From positions 1 through 64,000 of the forward strand of contig OZ244040.1 of the NCBI GenBank assembly GCA_965215035.1: DNA of 64,000 nt, written 5' to 3'. Position 1 is the first letter of the stretch, and each line of letters begins with the position of its first letter. Shown piece after piece: positions 1 to 7,702 of the stretch. This DNA is from Azophilus sp965215035 (GTDB taxonomy: Bacteria > Pseudomonadota > Gammaproteobacteria > Pseudomonadales > Azotimanducaceae). Under the pieces are notes generated by a model. The model searched no databases. It worked only from the letters and a program-made list of their open reading frames with translations, and was not told the origin of the DNA. Made by a program: the position numbers and the translations under genes.

Positions 1-1237
1 GAGTCGTTCCGGACGTCTCGTATACCGCCTCGACATCGATCAGCCCGCCCCCGGCAGGGCGGTGCGGGAGCCCGTGTCGGGTCTTGCAGTGGGCAAGCAC
101 CTCGCGGGGACTGTCGAGCCGTGCCAGCAGCATGGCGGACAACAGTTCCATCGACAGCGCCTTGTTGATTTTCCTGTGCTCCCCGATCCTGCGCCGATCA
201 ATATCGGGAACATTGTCGGCGATCACCCTCGACTTCATGTCGATGGCAAGGCTCGGAAACACGAGAGCCTCATTGGCGGTGTAGTCGTGATTCATCAGAT
301 ACATCATCAGCAGCGCCACGGCGCCGGCCTGCATGCCCAGATCCCAGACAGAGCCGTCGGACAGCGTCACCGGGATGGGGGCGAGTGGCGACGATGGCGG
401 TTTCGTGCCCCGCGCGGCGGGCGGGCCGAGGCAGTGAACGGGTCCGAGCGTGTCGAGGTGAACCAACAGCCCCACATATGTCAGCAGAATGGCGGTCGAT
501 CGGGTCGCCGTCATGGAGACCGGGGGATATCCCTCTTCCTTTTCCGACACCGCAATGGCGCGCATATGGTGGGCGTTGATGGCATCCGCGTAGTCGATGA
601 TGTTCCGCATGCGCGTCCGCGCGCGGTCGGGAGCGCGGATGCCGGCCTCGCCGGCGGCGTGAATGCGGGTGCGGACAAGCTCTTCCACAAGCCGCTCCGC
701 CTCCCTCCCGTCGGCGAACGCCGCCCCGATCAGCCGTCTTGCCTCGCCGAGCAGAAGTCCGGGGCAATACCCCGCCCAATTGCCGGGTACGCGCGCCACC
801 CGACGTGCGCCGTCCTGGAGGATGCGCGTGAGCGGGACTCCCCTGTCCCCCCTGTAGTGTTTGTCGATCTGACCGGCAAGTGTCCCGGTCAGCAGGCGGT
901 CATCTTTCCCGCCGCGCGATTCCGATGGTTTCCCGCCGATTTGCCTGATGACATCCCCCGCCCGCGTTGGCCAGACACCAACATCCCCCGTCCGCGTCTT
1001 TCGAACCTCAATCAGGTCGATTCGCCGGACGAACAGCAGCGCATCCCGCCACATGTGTTCGTAGATGTCCCCGGACGGGATCTCGTCATCCTCCACATGA
1101 TCGAGACTGGCCCCCTGCCCGCCGAGAAACGCCGCCCCGTCCGGACCGGCCCGATCGGCAAACAGGAGGTCGGGCAGGAGCGATATGTCGGTGAACAATC
1201 CGACCAGGTGGGGCGGCGGAGTTACCTTCGCAGCCAC
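1..1237 (-). CDS. Unknown protein, cut by the left window edge
   Basis: A long open frame on the minus strand has no stop from a GTG at 1237 down to base 1, giving at least 412 residues. The GTG overlaps the last codons of the upstream transposase-like remnant (stop at 1222), which suggests translational coupling. Translation begins MAAKVTPPPHLVGLFTDISL and contains several Asp/Glu/Arg-rich helical stretches and one hydrophobic segment (STAILLTYVGLLVHL). I recognise no family. Its place directly behind a transposase-like 3' end suggests it is a cargo or helper gene of the same element; that is inference. The start could also be slightly upstream because the frame stays open there. Confidence 0.5.
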   Translation of the reverse strand, partial: MAAKVTPPPHLVGLFTDISLLPDLLFADRAGPDGAAFLGGQGASLDHVEDDEIPSGDIYEHMWRDALLFVRRIDLIEVRKTRTGDVGVWPTRAGDVIRQIGGKPSESRGGKDDRLLTGTLAGQIDKHYRGDRGVPLTRILQDGARRVARVPGNWAGYCPGLLLGEARRLIGAAFADGREAERLVEELVRTRIHAAGEAGIRAPDRARTRMRNIIDYADAINAHHMRAIAVSEKEEGYPPVSMTATRSTAILLTYVGLLVHLDTLGPVHCLGPPAARGTKPPSSPLAPIPVTLSDGSVWDLGMQAGAVALLMMYLMNHDYTANEALVFPSLAIDMKSRVIADNVPDIDRRRIGEHRKINKALSMELLSAMLLARLDSPREVLAHCKTRHGLPHRPAGGGLIDVEAVYETSGTT

Positions 1238-1390
1238 CCGTTCATCCTCAGAACCTCCCGGGGGCCGAGCCGAAACCCCCAGACCAGCCCGGTTGGATCG
1301 GGTCTGTGGCCGTCTTTCGGCCGGCGGAGGCCCATGCTCCACGCGGGCGGCGGCCGACGGGCGGCGGGCCGAAGTCCACGAACGCACCGC
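1222..1390 (-). pseudogene. Decayed 3' end of a second transposase-like gene
   Basis: The last codons read GLVWGFRLGPREVLRMNGWL, which align with the C-terminus ARLTWGFRLDFGHAERISGW of the complete gene ending at 1674. DNA identity is visible back to about 1390, including a shared MGL(T/R)RR block, but the match changes reading frame. Upstream of 1390 no alignable part of the gene remains, and 1391-1673 holds nothing else I can identify. This is best read as a 5'-deleted, frameshifted copy of the same gene whose stop still overlaps the start of the downstream unknown gene. Confidence 0.55.
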
Positions 1391-1673
1391 GCAGCCCGCC
1401 GTGCGGGGCAAGCGTTGGAACGGCACCGGACCCGCCCCCACCCGCGCCTCCCAGGTTCGGTGTCGCCGCCACGGCGCCCCGCCCCAATGCGGGTGGCGCG
1501 GATGGTGGCCGTATGGGGCCTCCGGGTCCGGCGGGTCGCCGTCCTCAACGTGGTCCAGGCCGGCGGCGCGGCCTCGCGGGAACTCCGCCCACCCTGTCCG
1601 GGGGAGATCGGGCAGGTCCGGCGGGAGCTCGAACTCCGCGAGGGCCCGAAGGCGCGGCATGCCGGCTCCCCGC

Positions 1674-3548
1674 TCACCCGCGCAGCCACCCGCTGATCCG
1701 CTCCGCATGGCCGAAGTCCAGCCGAAAGCCCCATGTCAGCCTGGCGATGTCGAGGGGCGCCTCGTTCCGGCGGGTCAGGCCCATGGCCCCCGCGCGGGGC
1801 GCGCCGCCCCGGGCGCGTCGCCTCGGCCCGAAGTTCCGTTGAAGCAGCGCGATCCACAACTCCGCGAGCACGTTGCGGGGATCCTTCGACGCGTCCCGGT
1901 AGCTCCGTCCCGGCGCGGCGCGGAACGACGAGCGCTTCAGCGCGCGGACATCATCGCGCAAATGCGAGTGGACGCGGTCGACCGGCAGGTTCGACGCCGC
2001 CCAAAGCAGTTCCCTGCCCACCCGATCGTAGGATGAGCCGGGGCGCTGGGTCAGCCACAGCGTCCGCCCTCCCCGGAACCGCCGTCCCGGAGGCGGGTGC
2101 TCGAGCCACGCCCAGCCGCCCGACTCCGAGAACCCGCCCCGGAAAGCCCGGCGGAAGAGCCGCGCGTCCCGTCCGGCGTCGGGCCTCAGCAGATCCGCCC
2201 CCTCCCCGCGCTTGGCGGCCCAGCGCCTCTCCCTCTCCTTCCATGCGCGGTCCAGGCGCGACCGGAGCTTCATCTCGGGTGCCTTGGGCCAGTACATGCG
2301 GGGGGTGCCCGGGTCTGCCCTGCGGTCCGCCGACTGCACCGCGGCGATCTCCCAGCGCCCGGCGCGCACCTCATCGGCGAGCGCCGTCAGGGCCGCGCCC
2401 ATCTGCGACTTCGCTCCGTCCATGTAGTGGAACACCTGGGGAAACCTCGACAGCAGCTTGCGGACAACCAGGAAATGGGCCAGCTCCGCGTACTGCGCAA
2501 CCATGTACAGCCCGTGGAGGCCGATGTCGGGCTGCGCCTGGAACTGCGCCTCCGGCGCGAGCAGCGGGTCCACCCGCATCGGATGCTCCACGCCGTCCCA
2601 GGGCGACGCGTGCCGGGGCTCCCGCGGCCCGCGGCGCATCAGGTCGCCAACCATCTCCCCATGCGCACGCCGGGAGAGCGGCAGGAAGCCCGGATGTGCG
2701 CCCACGATGTAGTACGTCCGCTCCCTCGGCAGGTCGATCACCGACACCGGGATGCGCAGGGTTTGGTGCCGCCTCACGTCCCCCCAACGCCAAAGGGATG
2801 TCTCCATCGTGTCCGTGTAGACGCGAACAGGCGTGCGCCGCCTGGCGAAGCGGGGACGGAGGAGCTCCGCGTTCCTCCATGCGAGGTAGTCGCGCAGCCG
2901 CGCGCCGCCGCTCCTGAGATGCGTGTAGTAGGCGTCCTCGCCAATGCCCGCGGCGCGAAGGGTCCGGCCCACGCTGCGGTCGTCCATCGCGCCCCGCACG
3001 ACGCGCGCCATCACCGCCTTCGCCTGGGCTTCCGTGCGCCCGTCCCGCCGTCCCCGATGCACCCGCAGGGGCGTTCCCAGGCTGAACGCGGCACCGCACC
3101 TGCCGCACCGGGCCCGCCCCGCCCCGTGGCGCCGGTACGGACGGCGCGAGGGCGGGACGTCCGGCGCGTGCGACTCGAACACGTTGATCCCGTGGTTGCC
3201 GCAGCCCGGGTCCGGGCAGTCCGCGAACGGCAGCGACCATTGCAGGAACTGCCGGGCGACCCGGCGGATGGCCAAGTTCGAGTTCAGGTCGAACGACTGG
3301 CCGCAGCGCCTGCAGTGGACCCGCCCCCCGGCAAGGTCGATTCTGAGGCGGTCGTCGGATATGGACCCGGCATCCGGCCGCGGGGCGCCACCGAAGGGAA
3401 CCCCGAAGTTGGCGCACATCGCGTTCCTGCAAATCGCCCAGCTGACGGCGCGGCCGAACTCCGGCAGGCGGGCAGGGAGGTACGGATTGCGGTTCGACGC
3501 AAAACCAACGCTCGAATCCCCGACCTTTTGCACCGAACCTCCGGCCAT
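1674..3548 (-). CDS. Zinc-ribbon, transposase-like protein
   Basis: The protein has 624 residues. Near the N-terminus are two paired zinc-ribbon half-sites: CRNAMCANFG followed by CRRC, then CPDPGCGNHG followed by CGRC. This layout resembles the N-terminal zinc ribbons of insertion-sequence proteins. Acidic residues that could form a DDE-type site occur in VYTDTMETSL and HYMDGAKSQM, but I cannot prove a catalytic triad. The rest is Arg-rich and likely binds nucleic acid. The start is uncertain: the family-like part begins about 38 residues into this frame. It lies just beyond the 3' end of tRNA-Ser and next to a decayed copy of its own 3' end, consistent with a mobile island. No terminal inverted repeats were identified. 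Confidence 0.5.
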   Translation of the reverse strand: MAGGSVQKVGDSSVGFASNRNPYLPARLPEFGRAVSWAICRNAMCANFGVPFGGAPRPDAGSISDDRLRIDLAGGRVHCRRCGQSFDLNSNLAIRRVARQFLQWSLPFADCPDPGCGNHGINVFESHAPDVPPSRRPYRRHGAGRARCGRCGAAFSLGTPLRVHRGRRDGRTEAQAKAVMARVVRGAMDDRSVGRTLRAAGIGEDAYYTHLRSGGARLRDYLAWRNAELLRPRFARRRTPVRVYTDTMETSLWRWGDVRRHQTLRIPVSVIDLPRERTYYIVGAHPGFLPLSRRAHGEMVGDLMRRGPREPRHASPWDGVEHPMRVDPLLAPEAQFQAQPDIGLHGLYMVAQYAELAHFLVVRKLLSRFPQVFHYMDGAKSQMGAALTALADEVRAGRWEIAAVQSADRRADPGTPRMYWPKAPEMKLRSRLDRAWKERERRWAAKRGEGADLLRPDAGRDARLFRRAFRGGFSESGGWAWLEHPPPGRRFRGGRTLWLTQRPGSSYDRVGRELLWAASNLPVDRVHSHLRDDVRALKRSSFRAAPGRSYRDASKDPRNVLAELWIALLQRNFGPRRRARGGAPRAGAMGLTRRNEAPLDIARLTWGFRLDFGHAERISGWLRG

Positions 3549-3647
3549 CGGCCACCGGCGTTTTCAAAAACGCCTTAACATCAAATACTTGCGAACCCGG
3601 TCTCCCGGCTTCCATCGGAAAAAACCAACAGAAATTCCAAACGCCTA

Positions 3648-3738
3648 TGGCGGAGAGGGTGGGATTCGAACCCACGGATCCCGTGAGAGATCTCTTGATT
3701 TCGAGTCAAGCCCGTTCGGCCAGCTCCGGCACCTCTCC
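3648..3738 (-). tRNA. tRNA-Ser (CGA)
   Basis: On the minus strand the 91-nt gene starts GGAGAGGTGCCGGAG and ends CCTCTCC-G-CCA. The seven-base acceptor arms pair perfectly and the CCA is encoded. The anticodon stem-loop TTGACTCGAAATCAA places CGA as anticodon. The long variable arm (GAGATCTCTCACGGGATC) is typical of serine tRNAs, and the T arm GTGGGTTCGAATCCCAC is canonical. The island at 1-3.6 kb begins just beyond its 3' end, the usual side for tRNA-targeted integration. Confidence 0.93.
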
Positions 3739-4154
3739 GTAGTGGCTTACTCGCCAAAGCATAGCACGGAACGGTCTCCCCGGAGGCCGATGCCGGCCAC
3801 GGATAGTGGCTAGATTTGCGTCCCGGCTTCTTCAAACTCCAAGTGTGCCGACCTTGCCATGATCACAAGTGCAAACCGAGTATCCATGTTGTCAAGAATG
3901 TATTTGTTGGTGGACTTCCATACAGCATCTCGGCGGCGTTGGACGGGAGCCACTACCCAGCCAAGCGATACCTGAACCGACCGGCGGCACCGACATGCCG
4001 CACTGGCCAGTGTCTATGGAGGGGCCTTCGGCCCCTGTCTCGGCGGTCGCCGGTGGCAAGGGCAAACAAGCCTGTCGGTTGTTGGTGTATGGAGTCGTGG
4101 ATGAAACAACCCGAAGGTGCCGTATCAACGACAACCCCACAGTGGGCCAGCCGT
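3739..4154. other. Intergenic stretch between tRNA-Ser and the chlorophyll-type cluster
   Basis: About 415 bases without a convincing gene; the open frames here lack any family signal. The only clear structure is the hairpin at 4020-4036 (listed separately). The minus-strand operon that ends at 4155 probably terminates here, and the promoter of tRNA-Ser is expected near 3740-3780, although I cannot pick convincing -35/-10 boxes. Confidence 0.5.
4020..4036 (-). terminator. GC-rich hairpin, candidate terminator of the minus operon
   Basis: AGGGGCC-TTC-GGCCCCT is a perfect seven-base-pair hairpin 120 bases beyond the stop of the gene ending at 4155. Read on the minus strand the loop is C(GAA)G. 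There is no following T-run, so an intrinsic terminator is only a possibility. Confidence 0.35.
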
Positions 4155-4823
4155 TCATACAGTCCGCCAGTCGCGCAAGCTCACCTGCCACTGTTCGCCA
4201 TCGTTCCGCCGCCACCGGTAGCGCAGCAGCAGGCGATTTTCATCGACCCAGAAGCGCGTGCCCGGCAGATAGGGGCCACCGCTGTAATCGTAGGCCAGGC
4301 AGCGCCGGGGCACTCCGTCGATGTCGATGCGGTCTTCACCGATAACTCGTGCGCGGCGCTCGCTATAGTCCGGCCGCAACAACCGCCCCGGGCACCCTGT
4401 ATCGCCGAGCCAAGGAACCAGAACGCGGCCCCGACCGAGATGCCCCAGACGATGGATAACCTCGCCGGTATAGATGCGCAGCAACGGCAGGAAGATTGTA
4501 TTTGGGTCGGCTTGCAGAACTTCGGTTTCCCCGGCCGGGTTGCGCAGCCCGACCTCGATGCCGTGCTCGCCGAAGCGATAGCTCGCGGTCACCCGGGTCG
4601 GCCCGGTATCCCCCGACCGGTGCCAATCCAGGTCGCATCGCACCCAGGCGCCGTTCCTCTGCACACTCTCCACGGCAAGCACGATGCCGGCACCGGGCAC
4701 GCGGCGCGAAGAGCGTATCCGCCGCTCGCTTCCCCGCTCAAGAACTTGCCAAACTTCCTCGATCTCCGCGACTTGCCCATCGCGGCAATACTCGTAGGCA
4801 CCGCGACTTCGAGTCTCCCTCAA
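4155..4823 (-). CDS. Unknown beta-rich protein, chlorophyll-type cluster
   Basis: The preferred start is a TTG at 4823, 13 bases after the upstream stop and preceded by GAGAGG; an ATG further upstream would lie inside the neighbouring gene. This gives about 222 residues with alternating short strands, e.g. RVTASYRFGEHGIEVGLRNP and RFWVDENRLLLRYRWR. The pattern resembles a single beta-barrel, such as lipocalin-type folds, but I recognise no family. It is last in a tightly packed minus-strand operon after the RCCR-like, hydrolase and lipocalin-like genes. Its conserved company, not its sequence, suggests a part in tetrapyrrole handling. There is no obvious signal peptide. Confidence 0.6.
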   Translation of the reverse strand: MRETRSRGAYEYCRDGQVAEIEEVWQVLERGSERRIRSSRRVPGAGIVLAVESVQRNGAWVRCDLDWHRSGDTGPTRVTASYRFGEHGIEVGLRNPAGETEVLQADPNTIFLPLLRIYTGEVIHRLGHLGRGRVLVPWLGDTGCPGRLLRPDYSERRARVIGEDRIDIDGVPRRCLAYDYSGGPYLPGTRFWVDENRLLLRYRWRRNDGEQWQVSLRDWRTV

Positions 4824-4836
4824 GCCGCAATGCCTC

Positions 4837-5832
4837 TCAAAGAAAGCGCGGCCCCAGAATTTCGTCGCCCTGCCGCCAACGCAACACCCCGTGCGTCGTA
4901 TATCGGCGCCGTTGGGAGTGGAAGTAGTTCCAGTTGACAACCAGCGTGTAGTCCCGGTCGATAAGCGTGTCCCGGGTCTCCATGCGCGTGGCCTTGCCGT
5001 AGGCATGCATCACGCTGTACAGATAACGGCCGTAGGCGATGCCATTACCAAACACGTCCGGGCCATGGTATTGGTGGTGGTTGTGGTCCCGGGTGCGCTC
5101 GTAGGCCAGTTCACCATCTACCACGCCCCTGGTCTTGATGCGCACCTCAGCCCGAGTCAGGTTGATCGGCCGGTACGCCATAGCGACCTCGTTGGTGCCA
5201 ACAAGCTGTTGGTTTTCGTCGTAGACCTCCAGTTCCCCTTCCCAGCGTCCCTCGTGTTTCGGCGGCAGCACGAAGGGCCGTTTGCCCTCCAGCCGCTCCC
5301 GTTCCAGCCAGTCGGCAACGCGCTGGCGCGTCGCCGGGTTCTCCTGGTAGTCGTGTGTAACCATGTATAGCCCGTTGAAGGTCGCGACCAGGGTGGCACC
5401 CTCGTAGAGCAACGAGGAATAAACCTGCATACCCAGTTGGGGCACCACGTGATTGACCGTGCGCAGGTGGCTGTTCCAGGCCGGGGAGTAGTACTCCGAG
5501 TCCACCAGCGTGCCGTATGGGCTACCGGAGCCGATCAGGTCCGGGCCCGTGTAGATGCGGTCGTTGTCAGAATCGATGACGCCGAAGTCGAAGCGCCCGA
5601 TCTCGAAACGATTGCGCAGGGTGCCCACGGCGTCAAAGTCGGTTTCCATCCAGTAGCGGGTCTTGCCGCCACTGTGCTCACTGGCACGGGTGACGTTGTT
5701 AAAACCGACATAGGTGCCGTCGGGCTCGTAGACGGACGGTGCACCGTGCCATTCGCCGGTAATCAGTTTCTGCCAGTTGCTGGGTTGCTTATCGGGCATG
5801 GTCGAATCCATCGTTTGTGCAGTGGGGGTCAT
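4837..5832 (-). CDS. Lipocalin-like two-repeat protein, function unknown
   Basis: The start ATG at 5832 overlaps the stop of the hydrolase gene (ATGA), indicating translational coupling; the product has 331 residues. Two halves look related: LITGEWHGAPSVYEPDGTYVG near the N-terminus and HEGRWEGELEVYDENQQLVG near residue 190. Each opens a run of beta-strands, suggesting a duplicated lipocalin-like barrel, similar in style to cyanobacterial DUF3598-type proteins. The central part is rich in His, Tyr and Trp (DHNHHQYHGPD), which could suit binding of a macrocyclic or aromatic ligand. A carrier, isomerase or enzyme for chlorophyll catabolites is inference from position between RCCR-like and hydrolase genes and another beta-rich protein. 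Confidence 0.65.
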   Translation of the reverse strand: MTPTAQTMDSTMPDKQPSNWQKLITGEWHGAPSVYEPDGTYVGFNNVTRASEHSGGKTRYWMETDFDAVGTLRNRFEIGRFDFGVIDSDNDRIYTGPDLIGSGSPYGTLVDSEYYSPAWNSHLRTVNHVVPQLGMQVYSSLLYEGATLVATFNGLYMVTHDYQENPATRQRVADWLERERLEGKRPFVLPPKHEGRWEGELEVYDENQQLVGTNEVAMAYRPINLTRAEVRIKTRGVVDGELAYERTRDHNHHQYHGPDVFGNGIAYGRYLYSVMHAYGKATRMETRDTLIDRDYTLVVNWNYFHSQRRRYTTHGVLRWRQGDEILGPRFL

Positions 5833-6833
5833 TTCGTTTCGGCAACCGCCGCCAGTGGATGGCCGGTGTCGCACAAGGTTCGCAAGGCCGCCCCGGATGC
5901 CGTATCGTCCATGCAAACTTGGCGGCAGAAGTGCACAACAAGCTCGCCGAGGTAGGCACGCAGTCGCCTGCCGCTGCCCCGGGGCCTCTGGTCTAGGTAG
6001 GCGCGGCCGGTGGTCGTATCCTGGGGCCAAACAAAGGAGAAATGATTGGCCCCCTCGATGATAAGCAGGTAGCGGCCACCGCCATTGCCCGCAATACCCT
6101 CGCGAAAACTGCGCTCCACCCCGCCACCGGCGCTATCCCGGCCGGCGTTGCGGTAACGGTAGCTGCTCGCGGCGATCACACCGTCCCGGTTGCCGCCCAT
6201 GATCAGCAGGGGCAACTCCCCAGACAGGGGCATAATGCTATCCTCGCCCCACCCCAGCATGCGGTTGCCCGCCGTGTGCGCACCATAGGAGAAGGCACCG
6301 CGCACACCGGCATACCAGTCGGTGCTCGCGTTGACCAGCGCCATGGTGCCGCCCGCGGAATGTCCCCCCAAGATGACGCGGCCCAGGTCCAGGTGTCCAG
6401 CCAACAGGCTGTCGTTTTGCATCCGTCGCAACTCGCCAAGAATCGCGGGCAGCGCCGGGCAAGAGGGCCTTTCGCCATAGCGGTCGCAACGCAACCGGTC
6501 GAGGTCCACGCCCGGGCTAACGCTGACCCGGTCGCCGATTTCCACCGTCACCCAACTGTAGGTCACCGCCACGAAACCGGCGCGGGCCAATTCCTGTGCC
6601 ACCCAGCCATAGGCCTCGTGGGAAATGTTCACCCCCGGCATGATGACCACCACGGGAAAGGGCGCCCGCGCAACGTTCGCGGGGACAAACCCGGTATCCC
6701 GCTCTGCGAACGTATCTCCGTAGCTGCAGGGGTAGTAGACCTTCAGCGTCAGGTTGTCGTAGGGGGCGTCCCGGCCCGCTACCCTGGCGGCTCGGTATAC
6801 CGCTCGAACCGGAAGGCGTTTCACCGCCGCCAT
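5829..6833 (-). CDS. Chlorophyllase-like alpha/beta hydrolase
   Basis: About 334 residues from ATG 6833, which overlaps the RCCR-like stop by 13 bases; a longer start at 6866 is possible. The alpha/beta-hydrolase signature is clear: the oxyanion segment FPVVVIMPGVNISHEAYGWV near residue 60, the nucleophile elbow GGHSAGG (Ser159), a candidate acid in GGNRDG and a candidate His in EGANHFSF. The oxyanion and elbow region resembles plant and bacterial chlorophyllases and dienelactone-hydrolase-like esterases. Chlorophyllase would remove phytol from chlorophyll or pheophytin. Sequence alone would allow another esterase or a PET-hydrolase-type activity; the neighbouring RCCR-like, PaO-like and NOL-like genes raise the chlorophyllase option. 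No clear signal peptide, so probably cytoplasmic. Confidence 0.6.
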   Translation of the reverse strand: MAAVKRLPVRAVYRAARVAGRDAPYDNLTLKVYYPCSYGDTFAERDTGFVPANVARAPFPVVVIMPGVNISHEAYGWVAQELARAGFVAVTYSWVTVEIGDRVSVSPGVDLDRLRCDRYGERPSCPALPAILGELRRMQNDSLLAGHLDLGRVILGGHSAGGTMALVNASTDWYAGVRGAFSYGAHTAGNRMLGWGEDSIMPLSGELPLLIMGGNRDGVIAASSYRYRNAGRDSAGGGVERSFREGIAGNGGGRYLLIIEGANHFSFVWPQDTTTGRAYLDQRPRGSGRRLRAYLGELVVHFCRQVCMDDTASGAALRTLCDTGHPLAAVAETK

Positions 6834-7636
6834 GGCGGCCTGGGCAGCACCCGGCGGCCGCCCCACAGGGCGTCGACCAACTTGGCGGTCAGCTCTGGCC
6901 CGTACATGCGTTCCACCATGGCGTTCATGGGGTCCCGCAGCGCGATCTCGCGCCGGATGAATTCATCCCTCGCGGCCTGGGCCGGGCGATCGGCCTCGGC
7001 AACGATGGCCGACTTGTCCACGTTGACGAGCCATTGATCAACCAATTTGCTAGAGGTCTCTCGCAGGGTCTGCATGTTCCGGGCATTGTCGGGCGCGGTA
7101 AAGCACAGGCTGGCGGGGGTCTGGGTAGCGCGCATGTAGAGACTGCGGCTGATGAAGCTGGTAAGGCCGGGGTCTTCCTGCAGGCGCAGGTGCTCCTCGT
7201 TCAACTCCTGGTAGTACTTGTCCATGTACTCCGGGTTGGCCGCCAGATCCATGCGGGGAACGAAGTCCATGTACATGAACAGATCCGGCGCGGTGCCGAA
7301 GGCAAGACCGAGATTGGGCGCGTCATACCGGCTGGCGAGATGCACCGTCAGGTGCATGTTGCTGAAGCTGGCCTGGGGGTTGCCCACCCAGGAAAACACC
7401 AGCCAATCGATATCGGGGCCGGCAAAGGTACTGAGGCTGCCACCGGCCCCGCTGCCATCGATGGCGGCATAGGGCTGCAGATCCTCGGTGGAAGGATCGG
7501 GCTGCAATTCGAATCGTGCCGAGACCTTCCCGAACAACTCCCCTAAGATGCCCCACAGGGTGTCGAAAGTCGCCCGGTTGTCGATCGCCGGGCGGGCCTC
7601 GATCTCATCGATCAAAGACCGGGTCGATTTGGCCAT
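6821..7636 (-). CDS. Red chlorophyll catabolite reductase (RCCR) homologue
   Basis: The 271-residue protein aligns by eye along its length with plant RCC reductase (ACD2). The shared layout is a D(W/F)(L/V)xxSW core strand near residues 77-83, DAPN at 105-108, DFVPRMDLAANPEYMDKYYQ at 124-143, RSLYMR at 164-169, and a C-terminal RxxExIRREIAxxDP...Y/FGxEL helix pair. RCCR is a ferredoxin-dependent bilin-reductase-fold enzyme that reduces the C20/C1 bond of red chlorophyll catabolite, the product of pheophorbide a oxygenase. It is first in the minus operon and divergent from the PaO-like Rieske gene. I did not confirm the plant active-site acidic residues, so reductase activity is a family-based inference; a bilin-binding role is also possible. 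Confidence 0.75.
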   Translation of the reverse strand: MAKSTRSLIDEIEARPAIDNRATFDTLWGILGELFGKVSARFELQPDPSTEDLQPYAAIDGSGAGGSLSTFAGPDIDWLVFSWVGNPQASFSNMHLTVHLASRYDAPNLGLAFGTAPDLFMYMDFVPRMDLAANPEYMDKYYQELNEEHLRLQEDPGLTSFISRSLYMRATQTPASLCFTAPDNARNMQTLRETSSKLVDQWLVNVDKSAIVAEADRPAQAARDEFIRREIALRDPMNAMVERMYGPELTAKLVDALWGGRRVLPRPPWRR

Positions 7637-7702
7637 GGAGAATTGAACCTAATTTGATCTAATGTTATATCTTTATGTAGAACCGAGTGGGATGCAAGAA
7701 CT
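7637..7702. promoter_or_regulatory. Divergent promoter region of the chlorophyll-type cluster
   Basis: The only space between the RCCR-like gene (minus) and the Rieske gene (plus) is 66 bases and is markedly AT-rich for this genome. It contains TTGATCTAATGTTATATCTT and similar -10-like hexamers readable on both strands. Both arms of the cluster must start here or share control. No regulator gene lies next to it. Confidence 0.6.

Noticed and set aside
62..1696. Very long plus-strand open frame over the left island
   Set aside because: Arg/Pro/Gly-rich translation with no family signal; the minus strand carries a better open frame without a stop and the transposase-like remnant. A GC-rich shadow.
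2097..3578. Long plus-strand frame antisense to the transposase-like gene
   Set aside because: The minus-strand frame has paired zinc-ribbon cysteines; the plus-strand one is compositionally biased only.
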